64,000 bases of DNA from Nonomuraea sp. NEAU-A123 (GCF_018603905.1 NZ_JAHFZZ010000014.1:1-64000), one strand, 5' to 3'; positions 15,877 through 24,640 are shown, counted from the stretch's first letter. Numbers and translations are program-made. Notes: generated from the letters alone by a model not told the origin.

Positions 15877-16650
15877 TCAGCGGTCCCCGGCGCCGGAGAA
15901 GGGCATGTGCTCGCCTGCCACGTACGTCGGGAACGGCTGGTAGAGGTTCGCGCCGGGCCGGCCGCGGAGCAGCAGCGCGGAGACGAACGGCTGCTCGTCG
16001 CTGGTGATCCGGGTCGAGGTCGGGATGTAGCGGATGGTCAGGCCGCAGCGGCGCTTGGGGGAGGTGTTGGCGCTGGAGCTGTGCAGGATGTTCGGGTGGT
16101 GGACCTCCACGTCGCCGGGCGACAGCACCAGGTCCACGGCCTTGGACTCGTCCACCGTCACCGCGCTCTCCGAGCCGAGCACGTTCTCGATGTCGTCGCG
16201 CTGCCGCAGCTCGTGCAGGGCTTCCCGGTGCGAACCGGGGATCACCCGCATGCAGCCGTTCTCCGGGGTGGACTCGTCGACGGCCAGCCAGAGCGTGATG
16301 ACCCGCATCGGCTCCAGCGGCCAGTAGGCGCCGTCCTGGTGCCACAGGACCGCCTTGCCGGAAAAGGGGGGCTTGCTGATGTAGTGCGAGGCGAACAGCG
16401 CGAGATCGGGGCCGAGAAAGAGTTCGGCGATGTCCAGCAGCCGATCGTCGCCGACCAGTCGCACCCAGAACGGGTCGCCGGCGACCAGTTCGGTGCCCAG
16501 GTTCTCGCCGTGGAGGTCGGGGTGCTTGGCCTGGAGCCAGGCGACGTGCTCGCTCGCCTCGGCGATCAGTCTGGGGTCGAGGACGTTCCGGAAGATCGTG
16601 TAGCCGTCGCGGTCGTAGTCCTGAAGGGTCTGGCCGACTTCCTTGATCAC
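15877..16650 (-). CDS. phytanoyl-CoA dioxygenase family (PhyH) Fe(II)/2-oxoglutarate enzyme
   Basis: A 257-residue double-stranded beta-helix oxygenase. The iron triad is H104-Q-D106 and His190 (in NILHSSSANTS), and Arg201 in SPKRRC is positioned to bind 2-oxoglutarate. The start is GTG at 16650 with CAGGAG seven bases upstream. Such enzymes hydroxylate small molecules, and bacterial members act in natural-product or degradation pathways, so the substrate is unknown. The AraC-type regulator is divergent, 101 bases away, and is the obvious candidate controller. The 2-hydroxyacid dehydrogenase downstream may handle the hydroxylated product. Confidence 0.85.
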   Translation of the reverse strand: MIKEVGQTLQDYDRDGYTIFRNVLDPRLIAEASEHVAWLQAKHPDLHGENLGTELVAGDPFWVRLVGDDRLLDIAELFLGPDLALFASHYISKPPFSGKAVLWHQDGAYWPLEPMRVITLWLAVDESTPENGCMRVIPGSHREALHELRQRDDIENVLGSESAVTVDESKAVDLVLSPGDVEVHHPNILHSSSANTSPKRRCGLTIRYIPTSTRITSDEQPFVSALLLRGRPGANLYQPFPTYVAGEHMPFSGAGDR

Positions 16651-16736
16651 GATGTGCTCCTGTGAGGGCGGGATGGCATCGATCCGGATTCTTCGGCCTC
16701 TATGCCACGACTTACTAGCACTCGCCGCTCCATAAC

Positions 16737-16742
16737 TATTAA
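16737..16742 (+). promoter_or_regulatory. candidate -10 element, leaderless AraC mRNA
   Basis: TATTAA ends 9 bases before the AraC ATG at 16752, and no ribosome binding site exists in between. A start of transcription at or next to the ATG would make the mRNA leaderless. No convincing -35 was found. Confidence 0.4.
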
Positions 16743-16751
16743 TTTCCTGAC

Positions 16752-17624
16752 ATGCCGACCGTGCTGCGCTGGGTGGATTTCGCGTACGGACTGCCGTACC
16801 ACGCGGCCCTGGTGCCGGTGAGCGGCAGCCGTCGCGACCGGCCCGAGCCGCACAGTCACGCCGATTTCCACGAGTTCGTCTTCGTGACCGCGGGGGCGGG
16901 TGTGCAGCGCGTCGGCGAGGCGGAGCAGCCGCTGCGGGCGGGTGATGTGGTGCTGGTCCGGCCGCATGACCGGCACGAGTTCGCAGGGAAGGCGGCCGAC
17001 GGGATGCGGTTCATCAACATCGCCTTCCCCAGTGAGCGCTGGCGCGCTTTCGCCGATCTCGCCGGGCTGGCGGGCACGGCGGACTGGGACCGGCGCGACC
17101 TGCCCCTGACGGCGGGCACCGATCCGGAGGGGCCGATCGCGGCGGAGTTCGTCCGGGTGCTGGCCGCCTATTCCGGCGTGCCCCGCGTGCTCGACCTGGT
17201 CGGGCTCTGGACGGCGGTCGTCCCGCTCCTGGAACGGGCCGAGGGCACGGCCGTGGACCAGCGGCCGGGCTGGCTGGTGGCGGCCTGCGTCGCGATGAGC
17301 AGCGAGGAGAACCTGCGTGAGGGACTGCCCCGGCTGCTGGCGATGGCCGCGGTCAGTCCGGGGCATCTGGCCCGCTCCATGCGTACGCACTACGGCTGCA
17401 CCCCGATCGCGTTCGTCGCCCGTCGCCGGCTGGAGCACGCCGCCCTGCTGCTCACCACGACGACGGAGGGTATCGGCCGGATCGCCCAGCGCTGCGGTTT
17501 CTCTGGCCAGTCGTACTTCGGCCGGCTCTTCCACGACAAGTACGGCATGGCGCCCCGCGACTATCGGGAGGCCACCCGGCGTGCGGTGGTTCCCGCGGCC
17601 CTGGACACTCCAGACATCAAGTGA
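16752..17624 (+). CDS. AraC-family transcriptional regulator
   Basis: A 290-residue regulator. The N-terminal half is a cupin-like effector domain (HSHADFHEFVFVTAGAG and LRAGDVVLVRPHDRHEF). The C-terminal 100 residues contain two helix-turn-helix motifs (LPRLLAMAAVSPGHLARSM, then IGRIAQRCGFSGQSYFGRLF) ending in the AraC signature YGMAPRDYR. The effector pocket resembles those that sense sugars or small acids. It is divergent from the dioxygenase operon and precedes an orphan binding protein gene. No ribosome binding site precedes the ATG, which suggests a leaderless transcript. Confidence 0.9.
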   Translation: MPTVLRWVDFAYGLPYHAALVPVSGSRRDRPEPHSHADFHEFVFVTAGAGVQRVGEAEQPLRAGDVVLVRPHDRHEFAGKAADGMRFINIAFPSERWRAFADLAGLAGTADWDRRDLPLTAGTDPEGPIAAEFVRVLAAYSGVPRVLDLVGLWTAVVPLLERAEGTAVDQRPGWLVAACVAMSSEENLREGLPRLLAMAAVSPGHLARSMRTHYGCTPIAFVARRRLEHAALLLTTTTEGIGRIAQRCGFSGQSYFGRLFHDKYGMAPRDYREATRRAVVPAALDTPDIK

Positions 17625-17642
17625 TTAGATGACTTCACTTGA
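17617..17642. promoter_or_regulatory. inverted repeat over the AraC stop codon
   Basis: TCAAGTGA and TCACTTGA are perfect 8-bp arms separated by 10 bases, overlapping the AraC stop. This could be an operator for the binding-protein gene that starts at 17754, or a weak terminator. The spacing favours an operator. Confidence 0.4.
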
Positions 17643-17753
17643 GCGAAGGACGCAAAGTGCGGCGGCCCGCTCCACCACTTCAGCGGACGCGATCACGCGC
17701 TCCCCCCAGACGTTCAGGTAAGTCACCCCCCAAGATCGAACAGGAGGCCGGGC

Positions 17754-19028
17754 ATGATCCGGTCGCGTCTACTGCGTATGGCCGCCATCTGCGCCACCGT
17801 CACCCCTCTCGCCCTCACGGGATGCTCCTCCGGCGACTCGCCGAAGGGCGCCGCCAAGACCGAGCTGAAGCTGTACAACGACAAAGGCGCCTGGAGCAAG
17901 TACTTCAACGAGATGGGCGCCCTGTCCAAGCAGCAGATCGGCCTGTCGATGAAGCCGGTCGGCTATACCGACGAGCCGACGTACCAGGCGTTCATCAAGG
18001 CCTCCTTCCGCACCAACGTGAAGCCCGACCTGTTCACCTGGACGACGGGCGGCAGCCTGGCCGAGGTCGTCGCCCAGAAGCAGCTCGCGGAGACGACCGC
18101 GCTCTGGCAGGAGGCCATCAAGAACGGCGACCTCTCGGCGGACCTGGCGAAGTACTACACGGTGGGCGGGAAGCAGTACTGCGTGCCGCTGAACGCCGCC
18201 TACTGGGGGATGTTCTACAACAAGCAGGTCTTCGACAAGTACGGCCTCAAGCCCCCCACCACGTGGGACGAGCTGATCAAGATCGCCGACACGCTGAAGA
18301 AGAACGGCGTGCCCGCGTTCTACCACACCTCGGTGCTGTTCTCCTTCGTCTGGTTCGAGCAGCTCCTCGCCGGCACCGACCCCGACCTGTACGACCGCCT
18401 CTCCACCGGCCAGGCGAAGTACACCGATCCGGGCGTGGTCGAGGTGATGAAGCGGTGGAAGTCGATGATCGACGCCGGCTACTTCAACAACCCCGGCGAC
18501 AAGACCGACCCGGGCGACGTCCTCAAGACCGGCAAGACCGCGATGGTGTCGTTCGGCACGTGGTTCAACACGAGCATGACGCAGCGTGAGATGAAAGCCG
18601 GCACCGACTACGGCTTCTTCACGATCCCGAACGTCACCCCCACGCTGCCCAAGACCTCGATGATCTTCGAGAGCGGCCCGCTGTGTTCGCTGGCCAAGGC
18701 GCCCGACCCCGCGGCCAGTACGAAGTACCTCAAGTGGTGGGTGACCCCGGCCGCGCAGGAGAAGTGGGCCACCGCCAGGGGCGACGTCTCGGCCAACCCC
18801 AAGGTCACCATCACCGACGCGGCGATCGCGGAGGTCAGCAAGGCGGCGGGCAGCGGACAGTACCGCCTGGTCAACCGCTACTTCGAGGCCACGCCGCCGC
18901 CCGTGCTCACCGCCGCGCTGGACGGTTTCGGCGCCTTCGTCGTCAAGCCGGACAGCTACCAGAAGGTCCTTGAGGACATCCAGCGCGCCGCCGACGAGTA
19001 CTGGAGCACGCACAAGCCCAGCAGCTAA
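17754..19028 (+). CDS. sugar ABC transporter solute-binding lipoprotein (orphan)
   Basis: A 424-residue lipoprotein with signal MIRSRLLRMAA and lipobox LTGC (Cys24). The mature part is a type-1 carbohydrate-binding protein (ELKLYNDKGAWSKYFNE near the N-terminus, then DLFTWTTGGSL and NKQVFDKYGLKPPTTWDEL, the latter a strong family motif). AGGAGG lies upstream. It captures a sugar or oligosaccharide on the outer membrane face. No permease or ATPase gene is adjacent: the next gene is an amidase. It either uses permeases encoded elsewhere or acts as a sensor. The AraC gene just upstream on the same strand may control it. Confidence 0.88.
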   Translation: MIRSRLLRMAAICATVTPLALTGCSSGDSPKGAAKTELKLYNDKGAWSKYFNEMGALSKQQIGLSMKPVGYTDEPTYQAFIKASFRTNVKPDLFTWTTGGSLAEVVAQKQLAETTALWQEAIKNGDLSADLAKYYTVGGKQYCVPLNAAYWGMFYNKQVFDKYGLKPPTTWDELIKIADTLKKNGVPAFYHTSVLFSFVWFEQLLAGTDPDLYDRLSTGQAKYTDPGVVEVMKRWKSMIDAGYFNNPGDKTDPGDVLKTGKTAMVSFGTWFNTSMTQREMKAGTDYGFFTIPNVTPTLPKTSMIFESGPLCSLAKAPDPAASTKYLKWWVTPAAQEKWATARGDVSANPKVTITDAAIAEVSKAAGSGQYRLVNRYFEATPPPVLTAALDGFGAFVVKPDSYQKVLEDIQRAADEYWSTHKPSS

Positions 19029-19128
19029 CGCCCTTGTACGAATTCTGTACGCCGAAGTCGCACGCTTGATCAACAGCGGATGCCGCACGCGGCCTCCACT
19101 CCTTTCGTTGCCCCCCGAGGAGATTCCG

Positions 19129-20568
19129 TTGGTCCGACTCCGCCGTCCAGCCGCGCTGCTCATCGGCGCGCTCATCCCCCTCTCGCTGCTCACCGGGCAA
19201 CCGGCCGGAGCCGTGTCCGCCGATCCCATGACCGACGCGTTCGCCCGCGCGGCCACCACGTACGACGTGCCTCGCGACCTGCTGGTGTCGCTCGCCTACT
19301 CCGAAACCCACCTGGACGGTCACCACGGCGAACCCAGCGCGAGCGGCGGCTACGGGGTGATGCACCTGGTCAGCAACCCCGTCACGCACACGCTCGAGCG
19401 TGCGGCCACGCTGACGAAGCAGCCCGTCTCGGCCCTGAAGGCGGACGACGCGGCCAACATCACGGGCGGCGCCGCCGTGCTGCGCGCCTACGCCGACGAG
19501 CTCGGGCTGGACGCCGCGGCCCGCAAGGACGCCGGCAAGTGGTACCAGGCGGTGGCCAAGTACGGCCACGCCTCCTCGGCGGACGTCGCCCGGTTGTACG
19601 CCGACACCGTCTACGACCAGCTGTCCCAAGGGATTCGCGCGGCCACGCCGGCCGGCGAGACCCTCACGGCGGCGCCGCGGACCGTCCAGCCCGACCGCGG
19701 CCCCTACGCCAAGGCGCAGGAGCTGGGCAAGACCAGCACGCTCGCGGCGTCAGTGGACTACCCGTCGGCGGCGTGGGCGCCGGCGCACAGCACCAACTTC
19801 GCCGTCTCCAACCGTCCGACCAGCGACGCGATCGACCGCATCGTCATCCACGTGGCCCAGGGCACGTACGCGGGGACGATCGACTGGTTCCAGACCGGAC
19901 CCAGGCCGAACCCCACGTCGGCGCACTACGTGGTCCGCTCGTCGGACGGCGCCATCACCCAGACGGTCAGGGAGAAGGACCGGGCCTTCCACGCGGGTGA
20001 CTACAACAGGCGATCGGTCGGCATCGAGCACGAGGGATGGGTCGACCAGGCCTCCTGGTTCACCGACACGATGTACCGCTCCTCGGCCGCGCTGACCCGC
20101 AACATCGCCGACCGGTACGGCATCCCCCTGGACCGTACCCACATCCTCGGCCACAGCGAGGTGCCCGGCGCCGACCACACCGACCCCGGCCCGAACTGGA
20201 ACTGGACCAAGTACATGCAGTACGTCACCGGCAGCGGTGGCGGCAACCCCCACACCCCCGAGTCGGTGTGCGGCAGCGGCTTCACGGTGATCGACTCGGC
20301 GGCTCTGGGGACGGCGGGCACGGTCTACCTGACGTACAACTCGAGCACCGCCGTCAACTGCGTGGCCACGATCAAGCTGACCAACCTCGGCACGGCCACG
20401 GCCACCAGCGCCTACCTGGAGGTCGAGGGCCAGACGCGCATCACCGACAGCGGCAACTTCAGCTACTACGCGGGCCCGGTGCGGGCCAGCGCGCCCGACA
20501 AGTGCGTCAGGTGGGGCGGTAAGGCAGGTACGTCCACCTACGACAGCCCCCTCGAACACTGCGGATAA
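19129..20568 (+). CDS. secreted N-acetylmuramoyl-L-alanine amidase with transglycosylase-like N-domain
   Basis: A 479-residue secreted cell-wall hydrolase. The start is TTG at 19129, set by GAGGAG six bases upstream; the longer frame lacks a signal. Residues 1-32 are a signal peptide. Residues about 35-170 resemble a lytic-transglycosylase fold (VPRDLLVSLAYSETHLDG, SGGYGVMHLV, ending in a repeated alpha segment). Residues about 225-370 are an Amidase_2 domain with IDRIVIHVAQG (zinc His), VGIEHEG, LGHSEVPGADHTDPG (zinc His). A C-terminal beta domain of about 100 residues probably binds wall. It would cut the sugar backbone and peptide link, or use one domain for binding only. Confidence 0.86.
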   Translation: MVRLRRPAALLIGALIPLSLLTGQPAGAVSADPMTDAFARAATTYDVPRDLLVSLAYSETHLDGHHGEPSASGGYGVMHLVSNPVTHTLERAATLTKQPVSALKADDAANITGGAAVLRAYADELGLDAAARKDAGKWYQAVAKYGHASSADVARLYADTVYDQLSQGIRAATPAGETLTAAPRTVQPDRGPYAKAQELGKTSTLAASVDYPSAAWAPAHSTNFAVSNRPTSDAIDRIVIHVAQGTYAGTIDWFQTGPRPNPTSAHYVVRSSDGAITQTVREKDRAFHAGDYNRRSVGIEHEGWVDQASWFTDTMYRSSAALTRNIADRYGIPLDRTHILGHSEVPGADHTDPGPNWNWTKYMQYVTGSGGGNPHTPESVCGSGFTVIDSAALGTAGTVYLTYNSSTAVNCVATIKLTNLGTATATSAYLEVEGQTRITDSGNFSYYAGPVRASAPDKCVRWGGKAGTSTYDSPLEHCG

Positions 20569-20579
20569 CAGCGATCACG

Positions 20580-20612
20580 ATGGCCCCGACGCGCGATGCG
20601 CGTCGGGGCCAT
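20580..20612. terminator. perfect hairpin terminator between convergent genes
   Basis: ATGGCCCCGACGCGC and GCGCGTCGGGGCCAT form a perfect 15-bp stem with loop GAT, followed by CGCCGTTTTC. It serves both the amidase and GntR genes. Confidence 0.88.
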
Positions 20613-20620
20613 CGCCGTTT

Positions 20621-21430
20621 TCACGGTGCGGGACGCCGGCGGCTCCAGGATCCGAGGATGTGCGCGCGCATCGCCGCCGCCGCGGCCCCCGGATCGCCGG
20701 CCGCGATCGCGTCGCTGATCGCCTGGTGCTCGTCCAGCGTCTGGCGCATGACCACCTCGTTGTACTCGCCGTGGTAGCGCATGCTGGTGCGGGCCTTGTC
20801 GTGGATGCTGTTGACGATGGCCCGCCCGAGCCGGTTGCGCGAGGCCGCCATGATCGCGTCGTGGAAGCGGACGTCCGCGGCGCCGAAATCGGGGGCGGAG
20901 GCCAGGTTGGCCCGCATGACGCCCAGCGCCTCGGCGACACGTTGATCGTCGTCGGGGGTGTGGACCAGGGCCGCGGCGGCGGCCATCTCGGCTTCCAGCG
21001 CGGTCCGGACCGTGACCAACTCGTCGAGGAAGGTCACGTTCTCGTCGTGCGCGATCACTGAGGTGAGCACGACGTCGTCGAGGAGGTTCCACTGCCGCGG
21101 GTCGGTGACCTGGGTGCCGCGGCCGTGCTCGATCCGGACGAGGCCCTTCTCCTGGATCACCTTGACGGACTCACGGATCACCGTGCGGCTGACGCCGAAC
21201 TCCTCGCAGAGCTCGGCCTCGGGCGGCAGCGTCGAACCGGGTCTCAGTGCGCCGCGGACTATGTCGTCGACCAGTTGCTCGACCACCGTGGTGCCCAGTT
21301 TGGGGGCCCGGACGCGGCGTGGCCGCTTCGCTGGCGGGTGTGGCCGCACCGGGTCGTCCGTCCATGGACCTTCCGCGTGCTGAGTCAACATGCCCTCCGC
21401 TGATTGCGACGGCTTCTGAGTATAGACCAT
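20621..21430 (-). CDS. GntR/FadR-family transcriptional regulator
   Basis: A 269-residue regulator. Residues about 45-115 are a winged HTH (VVEQLVDDIVRGALRPGSTL, then ELCEEFGVSRTVIRESVKVI). The C-terminal FCD domain has the metal-ligand set with D-x-x-x-H in DVRFHDAIM and later EHQAISDAI. It probably represses the divergent sugar importer operon (start 21489) through the inverted repeat 21437-21456. No ribosome binding site precedes ATG 21430, and TATGAC 11-16 bases upstream suggests a leaderless mRNA. ATG 21391 with GGAGG only two bases away is a second choice. Confidence 0.88.
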   Translation of the reverse strand: MVYTQKPSQSAEGMLTQHAEGPWTDDPVRPHPPAKRPRRVRAPKLGTTVVEQLVDDIVRGALRPGSTLPPEAELCEEFGVSRTVIRESVKVIQEKGLVRIEHGRGTQVTDPRQWNLLDDVVLTSVIAHDENVTFLDELVTVRTALEAEMAAAAALVHTPDDDQRVAEALGVMRANLASAPDFGAADVRFHDAIMAASRNRLGRAIVNSIHDKARTSMRYHGEYNEVVMRQTLDEHQAISDAIAAGDPGAAAAAMRAHILGSWSRRRPAP

Positions 21431-21436
21431 TGTGAA

Positions 21437-21456
21437 GACGTCATAGGTATGATGTC
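21437..21456. promoter_or_regulatory. GntR operator overlapping two -10 elements
   Basis: GACGTCATAGGTATGATGTC is an inverted repeat with 9-bp arms (one mismatch) between divergent GntR and importer genes. TATGAT (plus) and TATGAC (minus) -10-like hexamers lie within it, so a bound repressor would block both promoters. Confidence 0.65.
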
Positions 21457-21488
21457 ATATCTCGAAACGTGGCGTTAACGGAGGCCCC

Positions 21489-22850
21489 ATGAGACGACGC
21501 AGCCATGCCACCTACCTGTCGGTGGCTACCGCAGCCGCGGTTCTTCTCACCGTCGCGGCCTGCGGTCCCCCGAACCCCACGGGTTCCTCGAAGCCGACCG
21601 GCGCCGGCTCCCCGTACGGGTTCACCGCCGCCGAGCAGAAGAAGGACGGCAAGCTCGTGGTCTGGGTGGACTCCACCCGGCTCGACGCCGCCAAGGCCTA
21701 CCAGGCCGCGCACGCCGGCGTAGCGCTGGACATCGTCACCTACGACGGCAACGCGAACGGCTCCAACACCCTCAAGACCAAGGTGCAACTGTTCAACCGG
21801 GCCGGCGAGGGCTGGCCCGATGTCGTGTTCACCACCGACAACAACACCGCCTCCTGGGCCTCGCAGGGGGACGATGCCTTCGTCGCCCCGCTCAACAAGG
21901 GCCTGCTCGACGACGCCACGCTCGGCGGCTTCGCCAAGGGCGCGCTCGACGTGTGCGCCGTCGACGGCACCGTCTACTGCCTGCGCAACGACCTGGCCCA
22001 GGTGGTGCTCTGGTACAACAAGAAGCTGCTCGACAAGTTCGGCTACACACTGCCCGCCACCTGGGAGGACTACCAGGCGCTGGGCGAGAAGGTGGCCGCC
22101 GAGCACCCGGGCTACATCGTCGGCACGGCCGGTGACGCGTGGGCGCCGGAGATCTACATGTGGGGCGGCGAGTGCCCGGCGAACCAGGTCACCGGCGCCA
22201 AGGCGATCACCGTCAAGGCGACCGACGCCAAGTGCGTACGGACCGCGCGGATGCTGGACAAGCTCGTCGCGAACAAGACGATGTCCATGCTGCCGCTGTT
22301 CGGCCCCGACTTCGCCAAGAACCAGGGCGACAAGGTGCTCATGCTGCCCGGCCCGGCGTGGTACGGCGGGGCGGTGTTCCAGGGGACGCTCAAGACCCCG
22401 AAGGGCGAGCTCGCGGTCGGCGACGCGCTGCACTGGGCCGACCAGAACCCGCCGGTGACCGGCAACGTCGGCGGCGGCACCTGGTGGCTGTCGCGGCACA
22501 GCGCCCAGCTGCAGGCGGCCAAGGACTTCATCAGCTGGGTCGCCACCGCGGACGAGTACCAGGTCGCTCTCTCGCCGGGCTACCCCGCCTTCTCGGCCGC
22601 GGCGACCAAGTGGATCAAGAAGCAGCAGGACAGCGGCTACTACGCCGGCGACATCGCCGCGCCGATCACCGCCGCGGCCGGGCAGGTCTGGTCCGGCTGG
22701 GGCTCGCCCGAGTTCAGTCCGGAAGCGGTGTGGGCCAAGACCGTCATCCCCGGCCAGACCGCGGGCAAGACGATCGAGTCCCTGCTCCCGGCCTGGCAGA
22801 CGGCGATTGAGCAGCAGGCTCAAGTGTCCGGATACCAGGTCACCAAGTGA
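21489..22850 (+). CDS. sugar ABC importer solute-binding lipoprotein
   Basis: A 453-residue lipoprotein (signal with LLTVAAC lipobox; Cys25). It belongs to the type-1 carbohydrate-binding proteins: LVVWVDSTR, YDGNANGSNTLKTKVQ, WPDVVFTTDNN and VVLWYNKKLLDKFGYTLPATWEDYQ are typical. It would bind a sugar outside the membrane and deliver it to the two permeases that follow. Its stop overlaps the GTG of the first permease, so translation is coupled. GGAGG lies upstream. Control is by the divergent GntR regulator. Confidence 0.92.
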   Translation: MRRRSHATYLSVATAAAVLLTVAACGPPNPTGSSKPTGAGSPYGFTAAEQKKDGKLVVWVDSTRLDAAKAYQAAHAGVALDIVTYDGNANGSNTLKTKVQLFNRAGEGWPDVVFTTDNNTASWASQGDDAFVAPLNKGLLDDATLGGFAKGALDVCAVDGTVYCLRNDLAQVVLWYNKKLLDKFGYTLPATWEDYQALGEKVAAEHPGYIVGTAGDAWAPEIYMWGGECPANQVTGAKAITVKATDAKCVRTARMLDKLVANKTMSMLPLFGPDFAKNQGDKVLMLPGPAWYGGAVFQGTLKTPKGELAVGDALHWADQNPPVTGNVGGGTWWLSRHSAQLQAAKDFISWVATADEYQVALSPGYPAFSAAATKWIKKQQDSGYYAGDIAAPITAAAGQVWSGWGSPEFSPEAVWAKTVIPGQTAGKTIESLLPAWQTAIEQQAQVSGYQVTK

Positions 22851-23746
22851 GCGTCAGCGCCGCCCACGCCAGAGGCCGTTCCGGCCCCTGGCGGCCGGCC
22901 GCCGGGCACGTCTTCGTCTCCGGGTACGTGGTGCTCCTGATCACGTTCGGGGTCGCGCCCACGGTGTACGCGCTCTACCTCGCCTTCACCGACGGCGACG
23001 GGCGCTTCGCCGGCATCGCCAACTTCATCCGTACCGCCCAGGACTACCGGTTCCTGTCCGCGGTCGGGCATGTGGCCACCTACCTGGTGTTATGGCTGGT
23101 CACCCTGACCGTGCTCGTCCTGGTGCTCGCGCTCGTGGTGCACCGGCTCACCTCGCGCTGGTCCCGGGCCGCGCTGCGGTTCGTCTACTACGTGCCGGGC
23201 GCGCTGGCCGGCGCGTCGAGCGTGCTGCTGTGGCTGTTCATGCTGGACCCGTCCGTGAGCCCGGTCGACGGGCTGGTCCGCTCGCTGTGGGGCGGCACGC
23301 TGGTGCAGGTGATCGCGCCCGGACATCTGCCGTGGATCTTCACCGTCATCGCCTTCTGGACCGGCGCGGGCGGCTGGATCGTGGTCATGTACGGCGCGTT
23401 GAACAGCATCCCGCACACGGTGATCGAGGCGGCGAAGGTGGACGGCGCCGGGCCGGTGAAGACGGCGTGGCGGGTGCAACTGCCGATGCTGCGCAAGTGG
23501 ATCGTCTACATGCTGATCCTGTCCCTCGCCGCGGGCACCCAGCTCTTCGTCGAGCCACAGCTCGTCTCGCAGGCCAGTTTCGGCGTGGTCGGCACCGACT
23601 ACTCGCTCAACCAGCTCGCCTACCTGTACGCCTTCGACCAGAACGACTTCAACGGCTCGGCGGCGATCGCGATGGACCTGCTCATCGTGGCGCTGTGCTG
23701 CGCCGGCCTGTTCGTCGCGAAGGGAGGACTCTTCGATGCGGACTGA
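22847..23746 (+). CDS. sugar ABC importer permease 1
   Basis: A 299-residue inner-membrane permease of the MalF/UgpA type. About six helices are visible, and the EAA loop reads EAAKVDGAGPVKTAWRVQLPML (approximately residue 190), the contact for the cytoplasmic ATPase. It starts with GTG overlapping the binding-protein stop and overlaps the second permease by 11 bases, so the three genes form a coupled operon. Confidence 0.92.
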   Translation: MSVSAAHARGRSGPWRPAAGHVFVSGYVVLLITFGVAPTVYALYLAFTDGDGRFAGIANFIRTAQDYRFLSAVGHVATYLVLWLVTLTVLVLVLALVVHRLTSRWSRAALRFVYYVPGALAGASSVLLWLFMLDPSVSPVDGLVRSLWGGTLVQVIAPGHLPWIFTVIAFWTGAGGWIVVMYGALNSIPHTVIEAAKVDGAGPVKTAWRVQLPMLRKWIVYMLILSLAAGTQLFVEPQLVSQASFGVVGTDYSLNQLAYLYAFDQNDFNGSAAIAMDLLIVALCCAGLFVAKGGLFDAD

Positions 23747-24626
23747 TCCGACCGCCGGCGTCGCCCGTGTGGTGGGCCGAGGACTCATCACCGTACTGCT
23801 GCTGGCCTTCGCGCTGTTCTTCGTCCTGCCCATGGTGTGGCTGCTGCTCACCTCGACCAAGAGCCCGGCCGACCTGATCCACGGAAACCCGCTGTCACCG
23901 GGCTCGATCGGCTCGCTCGTCACGAACTGGCAGCACCTCATGTCCTTCCAGGACGGGGCGGTGCTGACCTGGATGACGAACTCCGTCGTCTACTCCGCGC
24001 TCTCGGTGGCGCTGACCCTGCTGGTCGGCATCCCGGCCGGGTACGCGATGGCGCTCATGCGGTTCAAAGGCCGGCGCCTGCTGCTCATCGTCACCCTGGT
24101 CGTGATGCTGATGCCGGCGACCGCCCTGGTGCTGCCGATCTTCCTGGAGCTCAGCTATCTCGGGCTGGTCAACAAGATGGCCTCGGTCGTGCTGCCGATG
24201 TCGTTCTTCCCGTTCGGCGTGTACCTGACCTACATCTACTTCTCCACCAGCGTCCCCGGCGAGCTGCTGGACGCGGCCCGGCTGGACGGTTGCAGCGAGT
24301 CCGCGACCTTCTTCCGGGTGGCGCTCCCGCTGGCCAAGCCGGTGGTCGCGCTGGTCGCCTTCTTCAGCTTCGTCAACAACTGGAACAACTTCTTCCTGCC
24401 GTACGTGATGCTGCCCAACAGTGGCAACTACCCCATGCAGGTCGGGCTGACGCAGATGCTGGCCGCGACCCCCACCTTCAATCCCGTCGTCGGGGCCAAC
24501 GCCGAGGTGCAGCCGCCCGAACTGGTGCTGGCCACCCTGGTCTCCATCGCTCCGGTGTTGCTGGTGTTCCTGTTCTCACAGCGCTTCCTGGTCGCCGGGC
24601 TGACCGCCGGCGCGACCAAGGGATGA
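23736..24626 (+). CDS. sugar ABC importer permease 2
   Basis: A 296-residue inner-membrane permease of the MalG/UgpE type with six helices. The EAA-like loop DAARLDGCSESATFFRVALPLAKPV (approximately residue 185) should contact the ATPase. The gene is followed by the uncharacterised enzyme with overlapping signals (ATGAGGAG). No ATP-binding subunit is present anywhere in this operon, so the importer probably uses a shared MsiK-type ATPase as in streptomycetes. Confidence 0.92.
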   Translation: MRTDPTAGVARVVGRGLITVLLLAFALFFVLPMVWLLLTSTKSPADLIHGNPLSPGSIGSLVTNWQHLMSFQDGAVLTWMTNSVVYSALSVALTLLVGIPAGYAMALMRFKGRRLLLIVTLVVMLMPATALVLPIFLELSYLGLVNKMASVVLPMSFFPFGVYLTYIYFSTSVPGELLDAARLDGCSESATFFRVALPLAKPVVALVAFFSFVNNWNNFFLPYVMLPNSGNYPMQVGLTQMLAATPTFNPVVGANAEVQPPELVLATLVSIAPVLLVFLFSQRFLVAGLTAGATKG

Positions 24627-24640
24627 GGAGTACGCATCAT

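Noticed and set aside
23837..24640. Long frame extending the 638-residue enzyme into permease 2
   Set aside because: The extension is out of frame with the permease and rich in Arg/Pro; the ribosome binding site at 24626 marks the real start.
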